Of a stretch of 64,000 bases of DNA, positions 43,848 to 51,663 are shown one piece after another. Each line of letters opens with the position of its first letter. Positions within the stretch are counted from its first letter, which is position 1. The notes beneath the pieces were generated by a model. That model was not told where the DNA came from. It did no database searches and saw nothing but the letters and a program-made list of their open reading frames with translations. This DNA is from Peptidiphaga gingivicola. Lineage in GTDB: Bacteria; Actinomycetota; Actinomycetes; Actinomycetales; Actinomycetaceae. A program made the translations under genes and the position numbers. Location: positions 1,054,001 to 1,118,000 of the forward strand of contig NZ_LVZK01000001.1 of assembly GCF_001652275.1 (NCBI RefSeq). The letters are read 5' to 3'.

Positions 43848-44420
43848 AGGCTGTCCCGCTTTGGGCCCGGCGACGTCGGCAACAGGCGACAGGGCTCGGG
43901 TCCTTCGGAAGTGTGTGTGGAAAGCGACATGCCGGAGACTGCCACGGCCTCGACTCGGTGGGGAAGCTCGCCGATCCCTTTTTCCCGAGCTGACGCGAGC
44001 CCCGCTTTGGAGGACAGCTCGAGGAGCGCGGAGGCGACTCTTTTGACCGGATCCGTGCCCTGGGAACGTCGTCGGAACCGGGACTGAAAGGCGAGTCGAG
44101 CTCTCATGAGGATAAGTTTATCGTCATGGGGAAATTCTGATGAGTTTATCGGCGACAGGCGAACCAGTGCCGCCCGGCTGGGGCACATGGGTCTCGTTCC
44201 CCGTATGGCATTGCCGTCGCGCAATAACTGCCTCGAGCGAAGGATTTCCGCTCGTCCCGACGCCATTGCGCGGCTTTCGGCCACGTTTTGCTCTGGTCAA
44301 ACGGGTAAGGGCATCCTAGAATGAAAATACCCAATCAAAGAATAGTCCGTCGCTGAAGCGGTGTGCGCACGGCCTACGCTAAGGTGGACGGGAAGCCTAT
44401 GAAAGTGGTATTTCGCCAGC
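43848..44420. other. Intergenic region, 573 bp
   Basis: No gene is supported. A minus-strand frame here is an antisense continuation from the DUF4143 gene. GAT(A/G)AGTTTATCG occurs twice (44111-44123 and 44139-44151, 28 bases apart) in an AT-rich patch. The last ~100 bases lead into the HNH-repeat-like gene. Confidence 0.4.
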
Positions 44421-46292
44421 ATGGATCTGACTACTGCGGATGACGCATACCTCCACTTGAAGGAAGTGGCGGCAAAGTTGATCGAGTCGTTGTCGTTAGG
44501 CAGGGAAGAATTCCTTGTCTGCGAGCGCCTCCTCATGCGGGGAAATGGGATTGAGCAGGTGCTGCTCGGTCTGAAGCAGAACGTCAATTTGGTAAACGAC
44601 ATGATCCGAGAGCTGGAGCCCTTCGCGAGCCTCGAGTCGATTTCCCGCGCGCAGGCCACGCTCAAGCTTTACTGCCAAGGGAACACGAACCTCCTGCGGT
44701 TCCTTCCCGACTACAAGGAGGATCTGTCCAGCAGTCTGGCGATCTTGGGACTCCTTCTCTTGTACAGCAAAGACAGCTCGAGTTCTCTCGCCAACGCCAA
44801 AGGATATGTGCGCGCCATCTCGCGCGCGTGTTCCGAAGGTTTCGTGCCCGAGGAAAAGTGGAAAAGCGCGGAAGCCGTTGCCCGCGGCAGCAGCATGGCC
44901 GAGGTCGCCCAAAAAGAGGGCGTTGCCCGCGAGACCGTTCGCTACCGTTTATCCGGTCTCTACCCTTTGGTCACGATTCGCAAAGTGAAGGAAGCGTGGC
45001 GAATTGTGAAAATGACCCAAGACAAGGGCGATTTAGACGAGGGAAACGACAGCCAAACCGAGGCTGCAGCCCCGGGGAACGAGGGCTCGGACGAGACAGA
45101 CGAGACCGTGAGAAAGGAAGAAGACTCGGGCGTGAAGGGCGATACAGCGGGCGAAGGCGGCGATACGGCGCGCAAAAACGATGAGGCGCCGCGCGAAAGC
45201 GACGCGACGGCGGGCAAGGGGGCGGCGCAGGAAAGCGCTAAAAAGCGGCGCAAAGGAAAGAATTCGTCGCGCAAAGGCGACGATGAGACTTCGAGCTATG
45301 CGCAGGGGCGAGGCTCGGTCGCCCGCGACCCGATTGCGATGTCACTGGCCGTCCGCCGTGCCAGGGACGATTCCGACGCAAGAGCGGCGAAGCGCGACGA
45401 ACTGTGGGACCTTGCGCTGCGCACGGCGAACTCCGAGGGAGGCGTCGCCCCTGAAGCCGATCAGCGGCACGCAGCAAAAGGGGAGCCGTCAGAAGCGTCA
45501 CCGAAACCGGAAAGGCGGGAGGAAGGCCCGCTCGCGGGCTTGCCGCCTGTAGAGGAAAGAAAGGTTACGCGGAGGAACGGAGGGAGGACTTTCAGCGACG
45601 AAGACTGCTGGGCCGCCGTCGTGGAGTACATGTCACTGGACGATCGCACCCATTCGGGCGGCGACTACGCTCGATATTCGCGAGATATCGACGGCATGCC
45701 GGCATTGATCACCGTAAAAGGGCGGTTGGGCCTCCACTGGGCAGAACTCGCAGAAACAGCCAATCGGCTGCTTGCGGGGCGTATACGCCCCGACGAGGAG
45801 GAATGGGCGAGGGACGTCATGACGCCTCGAAAGTGGGAGAACTACGTTCGCAAGGCCAGAGGAAGCGGCGCAAGCAGGCGATTCGCGATCGAGCTGGTCA
45901 AGCAGTGCATTGCTGAACGCGGGCCGTACATCACCCACGTCATTTACACCGACTGGGCTGAAGAGCGTGGAAACACGCCTTCGCACGCGTTGGTCAGCAT
46001 CTCGGGCATGTCGTGGAACAGCCTGGTCAAAGCGGCGGGCGGTTACAGCGGACGCCGCAACATCGGAATGTGGACGAAGGAGGAAATCCTCAAACTCGTA
46101 GCGCTGTATATTAAACAGGAGAAATCGCGGGGAGAAGAGCCTAGTATCGAGGGGTACTCTTCTTGGGTGCGAAAGCAGACCGTGCCATTGCCCAACATCG
46201 TGCTTGTGACCAAACGGGTCGGCAGTTGGGTTGAAGCCGTCAAACGCGCCAGCAGATACTTGAGAACCGACGATCGACCCCTGTTGCAGTGA
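44421..46292 (+). CDS. Large protein with helix-turn-helix region and C-terminal HNH-repeat-like modules, function unknown
   Basis: A 623-residue protein of unknown role. Residues ~1-195 are helical; SSMAEVAQKEGVARETVRYR (about 157-176) resembles a helix-turn-helix. Residues ~198-395 are highly charged, rich in Glu, Lys, Asp, Gly, and disordered. The C-terminal third holds three diverged modules, each a helix followed by a G-x-SW-type turn (GLHWAELAETA, GMSWNSLVKAAG, VGSWVEAVKRAS). These resemble the homing-endonuclease-associated HNH repeat, which probably binds DNA. No HNH or other nuclease motif is seen. It could be a DNA-binding regulator. The ATG has no clear ribosome site. Confidence 0.6.
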   Translation: MDLTTADDAYLHLKEVAAKLIESLSLGREEFLVCERLLMRGNGIEQVLLGLKQNVNLVNDMIRELEPFASLESISRAQATLKLYCQGNTNLLRFLPDYKEDLSSSLAILGLLLLYSKDSSSSLANAKGYVRAISRACSEGFVPEEKWKSAEAVARGSSMAEVAQKEGVARETVRYRLSGLYPLVTIRKVKEAWRIVKMTQDKGDLDEGNDSQTEAAAPGNEGSDETDETVRKEEDSGVKGDTAGEGGDTARKNDEAPRESDATAGKGAAQESAKKRRKGKNSSRKGDDETSSYAQGRGSVARDPIAMSLAVRRARDDSDARAAKRDELWDLALRTANSEGGVAPEADQRHAAKGEPSEASPKPERREEGPLAGLPPVEERKVTRRNGGRTFSDEDCWAAVVEYMSLDDRTHSGGDYARYSRDIDGMPALITVKGRLGLHWAELAETANRLLAGRIRPDEEEWARDVMTPRKWENYVRKARGSGASRRFAIELVKQCIAERGPYITHVIYTDWAEERGNTPSHALVSISGMSWNSLVKAAGGYSGRRNIGMWTKEEILKLVALYIKQEKSRGEEPSIEGYSSWVRKQTVPLPNIVLVTKRVGSWVEAVKRASRYLRTDDRPLLQ

Positions 46293-46320
46293 ATCAAAAC
46301 CGTTGCAGCGGGCTCAATGG

Positions 46321-46326
46321 TAGCGT
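46321..46326 (+). promoter_or_regulatory. -10 box for leaderless DinB-like gene
   Basis: TAGCGT ends seven bases before the ATG at 46334, the same hexamer as before the two small membrane protein genes. Confidence 0.4.
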
Positions 46327-46333
46327 CTAGACT

Positions 46334-46858
46334 ATGAACCTTTCAGATTTGCTCATTGACAGTTTGTCGCGTTCACGGCAGCGCTTCGACCGCGCCCTCT
46401 CTGGCGTCGCGGTGGAGCAGGCCAATACGCAGCCCACTCCGAAAACGGCGCCCCGCGTGGACTCATTGAGTTGGCTCGCCTGGCACACAGCCAGGGAGAT
46501 CGACTTTCAGATCGCGCTTATCGCCGGCGTTCAGCCGGTGTGGCTAACCGCGGGCCACAAGGAGCGTTTCGCCCTCGACCTTCCCGACGACACCGAAGAT
46601 TGGCACCACACTCCCGAACTGGCGGCCAAAGTTGTAGTGAGCGACATATCGGTGCTCACCTCCTATCTCGACGACGCCTACGCCTGGGCGAACGACTACC
46701 TTCGAGGTTTGAAGGAGGGCGATTTCGCCAAAGTCATCGACGATTCCTGGGACCCTCCCGTGACGCTTGCCGCACGGCTGGTTTCGATCGTCGACGACGC
46801 CGCCCAGCACTCCGGCCAAGCGGTCTACACGCGCCGCCTTCTGGGCCTGCCGGGCTGA
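46334..46858 (+). CDS. DinB / DUF664 family protein
   Basis: A 174-residue four-helix-bundle protein. SLSWLAWHTAREIDFQIALI carries the first histidine, and VDDAAQHSGQAVYTRRLLG near the end carries the C-terminal one, the usual metal ligands of DinB-like proteins. In actinobacteria this family includes mycothiol-dependent transferases and maleylpyruvate isomerase relatives, so a thiol-transfer role is possible, by inference. The start is probably leaderless. It is transcribed in the same direction as the preceding gene with 41 bases between them. Confidence 0.85.
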   Translation: MNLSDLLIDSLSRSRQRFDRALSGVAVEQANTQPTPKTAPRVDSLSWLAWHTAREIDFQIALIAGVQPVWLTAGHKERFALDLPDDTEDWHHTPELAAKVVVSDISVLTSYLDDAYAWANDYLRGLKEGDFAKVIDDSWDPPVTLAARLVSIVDDAAQHSGQAVYTRRLLGLPG

Positions 46859-46972
46859 CTGGCAAACGTCTCGACTCCTCATTTCCAGCGCGATTCTTTG
46901 GGGGAGCAAGGCGCTGGGCGCGGCTGGCTCAAGACCCCGCCCACGGTGCAGGCTCTTGCGCCAAAACACGGA

Positions 46973-48646
46973 TTAGAAGCTCGAAGAGGAGCCGGCGCCT
47001 GAGAAACTGCTGCCGGAATAACCGTCGCTTGAAAAGCTGCTTCCGCTGGACGAGCTGCTGCCTGAGGAAGCGGGGACGTACGACGAGGCGGACGAGTAGC
47101 CCACCACCAAGTCGGAGATCGAGTCGAAAGAGCTGGAGGAGCCGCTTCCGCCGAACGAGTCTTCGCTCGAATCGACGGCGAAGAGCGCCGGCGAGCTGGG
47201 GTTGAGGCGAATGGTCGAATGCGGCCTGTAACTCCCGCGCCTGCCGCCGTAGAACCAGCTGCCGCTATAGCCCGCCCTCCTGGTGGAAGACAGCGAATCG
47301 TTGAAGCGTTGGCGGCGTTGGGCGGCATAGCTGGAAGTGTCTGCGTCGATGGCTTGGCGCGCGAGTCGCGTGGCTCGGACCTTGGTCTGTTCGGCGATCC
47401 GATCCAGTTCGTCCAGAGCCGCCGACGGCTTGGTCTGCCCGGTCTCGAGCTCGTAGGAGATCTTGCTCAGCTTCTGATGCTGGGTGCGGACCCATCCCTT
47501 CGTTTCCTCGGTCGTCAGTGCCACGTCGGCGTGGTCGATCTTCGCGCAGAGTGCATCGAGCGAACCCAAGTCTTCCAAGACGGGGCCTTGCTCGTTGGCC
47601 CAAACTTGCTCCCAGCCGGACGACATACTGAGAAACGTGGCGGTGTTGGCAATGACGTTGTCGAGGGAATCCAGTGCGGCAGACCGTTCTTTCAGGTTCT
47701 TCGCCTGCCTGAGCGTCTTCATGGCAAACCATTTGGCGCCGCACACCCCTTCGAGCGCTTTCCAATCTCGCGCGGTTTTCTCATACTCGTTGCGGAACCA
47801 CCGGTAGCGCTCCATCACTTGGGCGCCGTGGGGTTCGTCTTCGGGGATTGCGCTCGCATAGTGTTCGGTTGTGGCGTAGTCGTGCGTGACCTGCGAGTAA
47901 TGCCCCAGGGCCTCGCGCGCTCGACGCCGGGCGGCGTATCCGCACCAGAGGCCATAGCAGAGCCATGCGACGCCCAGAACGACGAATATTCCCCGAACGA
48001 CTTGCGAAAGAGTCCTGTTTCCGGAGCTGGCGCCGCCGATGACGTCGGCGGCCTCCTTCGCCATGGACACCGTGCCTCCCTGCCAATCGGCGTTGCGATA
48101 CTGTTCTTTTGCGGCATTTTGTATGTCCGCCTGAGATTCCAAGGGGACTTTGACGTCCTCGCCGAAATAGCAGCCGACTTTCCGCCCGTCGGGGGCGACG
48201 GCGAGGATCACCAGGCCGTTGTTCCAATAATCGGGGACTGAGGGGGAGATCCACGGAACGTCCGTGTCGCTGTGGTCTCGGGCGTACTTGAGCACCTCGT
48301 CGTTGAGGTTGTCAATGTACGTGCCTGACACCGTGAGGACTGCAACATGGACTTTCTTGCGAAAAGTCAGTTTTTGGATCTCCTTGATCAAGGAATCGGC
48401 CTGAAGGACGCCCGCTTCGTCGCGAACCTCTACGGTAGGATGGTGCCCTCCGTGAGAAGGCCACATCGCGACGATCGGAAGCGTAATAATCAGTGCCGGA
48501 ACTATCAGAATGTTGAAGATGAAGGCTAAAACTGCGGAAATGCCTCCCATTCGAGCGATAAAAGACCGCTGAACGCCCTTTTTCTGCTCCTCAATGGTTT
48601 TAGTCTTTTTTGAGGTCCAAGCGCCATGTTTGTTCTTCTGTACCAT
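46973..48646 (-). CDS. DUF5129 / TPM-domain-like membrane protein (copy 1)
   Basis: A 557-residue protein. A membrane segment (VLAFIFNILIVPALIITLPI) near residue 40 is followed by a TPM-like domain: EVRDEAGVLQADSLIKEIQK, NNGLVILAVAPDGRKVGCYF and GEDVKVPLESQADIQNAAKEQ. A second segment (VVRGIFVVLGVAWLCYGLWC) leads into a long helical region, then a YSGSWFYGG element and a ~100-residue Ser-rich tail ending GSSSSF. TPM proteins include photosystem-repair phosphatases and membrane factors; the role here is unknown. The ATG at 48646 is chosen over an upstream TTG. A paralogue lies at 51664-53310. Confidence 0.8.
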   Translation of the reverse strand: MVQKNKHGAWTSKKTKTIEEQKKGVQRSFIARMGGISAVLAFIFNILIVPALIITLPIVAMWPSHGGHHPTVEVRDEAGVLQADSLIKEIQKLTFRKKVHVAVLTVSGTYIDNLNDEVLKYARDHSDTDVPWISPSVPDYWNNGLVILAVAPDGRKVGCYFGEDVKVPLESQADIQNAAKEQYRNADWQGGTVSMAKEAADVIGGASSGNRTLSQVVRGIFVVLGVAWLCYGLWCGYAARRRAREALGHYSQVTHDYATTEHYASAIPEDEPHGAQVMERYRWFRNEYEKTARDWKALEGVCGAKWFAMKTLRQAKNLKERSAALDSLDNVIANTATFLSMSSGWEQVWANEQGPVLEDLGSLDALCAKIDHADVALTTEETKGWVRTQHQKLSKISYELETGQTKPSAALDELDRIAEQTKVRATRLARQAIDADTSSYAAQRRQRFNDSLSSTRRAGYSGSWFYGGRRGSYRPHSTIRLNPSSPALFAVDSSEDSFGGSGSSSSFDSISDLVVGYSSASSYVPASSGSSSSSGSSFSSDGYSGSSFSGAGSSSSF

Positions 48647-48920
48647 AAATAGAATTATTCCCGGGCGCGCGCCTGATTGCCATCGTGTCCGCAACGAGAG
48701 ACAGGGCTTGGGCGCGGCGGACTGCGCCGATCGTTTCCGGCTGACGGGCCAGAGACGCTTTTGGCGGTCGAATCCTGGCCGGCTGGCCGTTTGCGGGCGG
48801 CCAGTTCCGACGGCGTCATTGGCCTTTTCTTAAGTCTGATTTGCCTTGAGCCCGGTTTGAGAGCGGGTCAAGTGCCGCCGTTCAGAGGTTCTAGCTCTCG
48901 CGGGCGTCGTCTTTCAAGGT

Positions 48921-49861
48921 TCATTGCCTGCTCGACGCGGGCCAATCTCCCGTGTCTATGTGTGCGGTGCTCATTTGAGTGAACAGTTTCGGATTCTCCC
49001 CGTTCCATGCATGGTGCATTCCGGGGGCCGTCCACGTGCGCAGTTGGGGAAAGCACGCTAGCGGCGGGCCGAAGGCTCGGCGTATCGAGGCCGAGTCGTG
49101 CTTTGCGCACACCGCCAAGAAGGGTCCGTCATAGGCGAACGTTTTCGTGGGCCTTTTGGGTATGGCCCCGAAGCCGGCTTCTCTGACCAGGCGCATGTTC
49201 GTCTCGCGGCTCGGACTGCTTGTGGTGAGAACGAACAGTTCTTTCTCTTCCTCGCCGATTCCGTATGCGCGGGCTTGGGCCGCCCGGTGCCAACGCGTGG
49301 TCCGCAACGGCGCTTGGCCGCAGATCAGAGCGCGCTCCCACCGCGCATAGCCGGAAACGGCGGAGCCGCTGATCGCGCATGAGCGCACGAGCTGCGGATA
49401 GTGCCTGAGCAGTTCCACGAACACAAAGCCTCCGAGTGAGAGGCCGACCACGTGTGCCTTGCCGTCAATGGCGTGCGTGCGGATCAGCTCTGCGATGTCG
49501 GCGGCGGCCCCGGCTATTCCCGGCCAGGCTTCGTTCGTCCTTCTTCCGTATCCGGGAAAGTCGGGGTGAGGATGCGGCGCTCGGGCATTGCCTGCGCCTG
49601 AAGGTCCCATGTCCACCCCGCTATGTTTCCGCCGTGCAGCATGACGATGGTCTCGCCTGCGCGCGGGCCGTGCCCCAGCGGATACGTCGCAAGAATTGTC
49701 GCCGCGTCGAAGGTCTCCAGGATCGTTGCGGAGTCGAGTCCGTCCGTGTCCGTGAGGTTTTCGGGATTTGTCGGTTTCTTGCCGTTCTCAAGGCCTTTCG
49801 CGTTTTTGGCGTTTGCCGGATTCGCTGGTTTGTCCGACATGTTTTTCTCTGACGTGTTCAT
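48921..49861 (-). pseudogene. Alpha/beta hydrolase, split by a frameshift
   Basis: Two minus-strand frames together make one hydrolase of ~310 residues. The upstream part (from the ATG at 49861) has IVMLHGGNIAGWTWDLQA and RILTP. The downstream part continues PDFPGYGRRTNEAWPG, VVGLSLGGFVFVELL (nucleophile Ser), CAKHDSAS (Asp) and GMHHAWNG (His). The frame switches at a run of four C (GGGG at 49563-49566 on the plus strand); five would restore one frame. The start has AAAAGGAAG. It is a decayed gene, a phase-variable gene or a sequencing error. Confidence 0.75.
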
Positions 49862-49943
49862 TCTTCCTTTTTGGCGGAGTGCCTTTTGTTGGGTTTGGTT
49901 CGACGGCAAGGGTTCCCTCATTCGGCAGAAGGGCGCCGTCGCC

Positions 49944-50345
49944 CTAAGGGCCTTCTGCGGGCGTTGGAAGGGATGACGGATCCTTCGGCGGCGATTGCGG
50001 CGAGTGGCGCTCTAGGATGCCGCGGGTCTCTTGAATCCACGTCAGCTCCGCCTCGGCGTTGAGAACTCCTTTGCGCAGCGTCGCGTCCCGGAGGGCCGAC
50101 GGCAAGTCGTCCACGGGCCGCCCGAGGGCTTTGAGCGATTGCAGTTTTTCTTTCGCCTGCCGCTCGCGTTCGTCGAGGATGCGTTCGGTCTCGGCGCGGC
50201 TGAGGGAGCCCGCGAAAAAGACGCGCGCGATGAACGGATCTTTGGCCTTCTCCTCTTCGAGAGGGGACGTCAGCCAACGACGCAATTCGCGGCGCCCTTC
50301 AGGCGTGAGGGAGTGGACTTTGCGATCGGGTTTGCCTCTTCTGGG
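49944..50345 (-). pseudogene. PadR family regulator, C-terminal part only
   Basis: The frame reads RGKPDRKVHSLTPEGRRELR, then RWLTSPLEEEKAKDPFIARV. This is the wing of the PadR winged helix and the start of its C-terminal helical domain, followed by long dimerisation helices to the stop at 49944. Upstream the frame is closed by a TGA, and the N-terminal helix-turn-helix (about 50 residues) is missing. A methyltransferase gene begins where it should be. Only a weak TTG start (50285) is available, so a working protein is unlikely. Confidence 0.65.
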
Positions 50346-50352
50346 GCATCAC

Positions 50353-50380
50353 CTTGGTCCGAGTCTTATCTTGGTCCGAG
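50353..50380. repeat. 17-base-period direct repeat at the PadR truncation point
   Basis: TTGGTCCGAGT occurs twice, 17 bases apart, exactly where PadR similarity ends. It may mark the deletion junction. Confidence 0.55.
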
Positions 50381-50416
50381 TTTTGGACGTCTGAGCATTC
50401 GACGCCTTCCCGAGAA

Positions 50417-50422
50417 GATACT
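50417..50422 (+). promoter_or_regulatory. Possible -10 box for leaderless methyltransferase transcript
   Basis: GATACT ends six bases before the ATG at 50429, the same spacing as other boxes in this window, although the first base is G. Confidence 0.3.
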
Positions 50423-50428
50423 TGTGGT

Positions 50429-51433
50429 ATGCACGCAGATGCTCTTGGGGGCGGCGCCCCGGCAGACGCCCCCGGTCGCGGGGGCTGCCGAAAGGCCGGC
50501 AGCGCTTCTGGTCCTTCGGATCGCCTTCCTTCGGATCGTCCGGCAGACCGAGCTCCGTCGGGCCGTCCGGCAGGCCGGGGTCCGTCGGACGATTTAGCAG
50601 GCCGGGGCCCTTCAGACCGCTCGATCGGGGCATTGGAGCATCGGTACACCCACGGGCACGGCCCGGCTGTGCTCGAGGGGCACGCGCGCCGCGGCGCCCT
50701 GGACTCGGCCGCCTACCTCCTTCCTCGCCTGCATCCGGGCATGGATCTGCTTGACGTCGGATGCGGGCCGGCTTCCATCACCGCCGATCTGGCCGAGTTT
50801 GTGGTGCCCGGGCGGGTCGTTGCGCTTGACGCCTCGCCCTTGGCGATTGAAGCCGCCCGGGCGGCCCTGGCGGCCCGAGGCTTGCTGGGCGGGGTTGAGC
50901 TGGCCGTCGGCGACGCGCTCGCGCTGCCCTTCGAAGACGGCGCGTTCGACGTGGTCCACGCCCACCAGGTGCTTCAGCACGTGGACGATCCCGTGGCGGC
51001 GCTCAAGGAAATGCGCCGAGTCGTCCGCCCCGGCGGGACGGTTGCGGTGCGCGACGCCGTATACTCCGCCATGAGCTGGTTCCCGCAGCCGGAAGGCATG
51101 GACCTGTGGCTTTCCGCGTACATGGCGACCGCGCGGGCCAACGGAGGCGAGCCCGACGCCGGGAGCAGGCTTCTTTCTTGGGCGCGCCGGGCGGGATTGG
51201 CTCATGTGACGGCCTCGGCTTCGAGCTGGTGTTTCGCCGCCGAGCGCGATCGCTCGTGGTGGTCGGCGACGTGGGCAGAACGTTGCTTCAGCTCGTTCGG
51301 CCCCAGAGCCTGCGAGCTGGGTCTGGCTACGGCAGCTGACCTCCAGGCGATGGCTGAGGGGTGGCGGCAGTGGGGCGCGAGCGACGACGGGTGGTTCGCC
51401 GTCGTCCACGGCGAGATCCTCGCAGATGTGTGA
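50429..51433 (+). CDS. SAM-dependent methyltransferase, UbiE-like, with repeat-rich N-terminus
   Basis: A 334-residue class I methyltransferase. The first ~70 residues are low complexity and contain four nine-residue repeats. The domain follows: MDLLDVGCGPASITADLAEF (motif I), VVALDASPLAIEAARAALA (motif II), ELAVGDALALPFEDGAFDVV and HQVLQHVDDPVAALKEMRRVVRPGG. This pattern is the UbiE/MenG or small-molecule methyltransferase group; the substrate is unknown. The ATG at 50429 is chosen by the -10-like box and lack of a ribosome site elsewhere; starts further into the repeat are possible. A PadR remnant points away upstream. Confidence 0.85.
   Translation: MHADALGGGAPADAPGRGGCRKAGSASGPSDRLPSDRPADRAPSGRPAGRGPSDDLAGRGPSDRSIGALEHRYTHGHGPAVLEGHARRGALDSAAYLLPRLHPGMDLLDVGCGPASITADLAEFVVPGRVVALDASPLAIEAARAALAARGLLGGVELAVGDALALPFEDGAFDVVHAHQVLQHVDDPVAALKEMRRVVRPGGTVAVRDAVYSAMSWFPQPEGMDLWLSAYMATARANGGEPDAGSRLLSWARRAGLAHVTASASSWCFAAERDRSWWSATWAERCFSSFGPRACELGLATAADLQAMAEGWRQWGASDDGWFAVVHGEILADV
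50528..50635 (+). repeat. 27-bp coding minisatellite in the methyltransferase gene
   Basis: Four in-frame 27-base units (50528, 50555, 50582, 50609) encode PSDRPADRA, PSGRPAGRG, PSDDLAGRG and PSDRSIGAL. Because the unit is a multiple of three, changes in copy number would keep the frame. Confidence 0.75.
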
Positions 51434-51663
51434 CGGCGGAACGGGCAGGCTGCGCAGTTTTTGCCGGTTTGAACTTCTGCGCACTTTAGAGCGTCTTTTC
51501 TAAGTTCTGGTCCGGTTTGACGGAGTGAATTGCAGGTCTGTGCGTCTGTGTCCCGGGCGATTCTCCCCAGCTTTCGCCGAAGCGCGGATTTGGCTTCTTC
51601 GCCTGCGATCGCTGGCCTACACTCGTCTTTGTGAGAAGTTTCTGTGAAACGAAAGAGAAATAA

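Noticed and set aside
43415-44284. 289-codon minus-strand ORF
   Set aside because: Most of it is antisense to the DUF4143 copy 2 gene, and its non-overlapping part has no recognisable domain.
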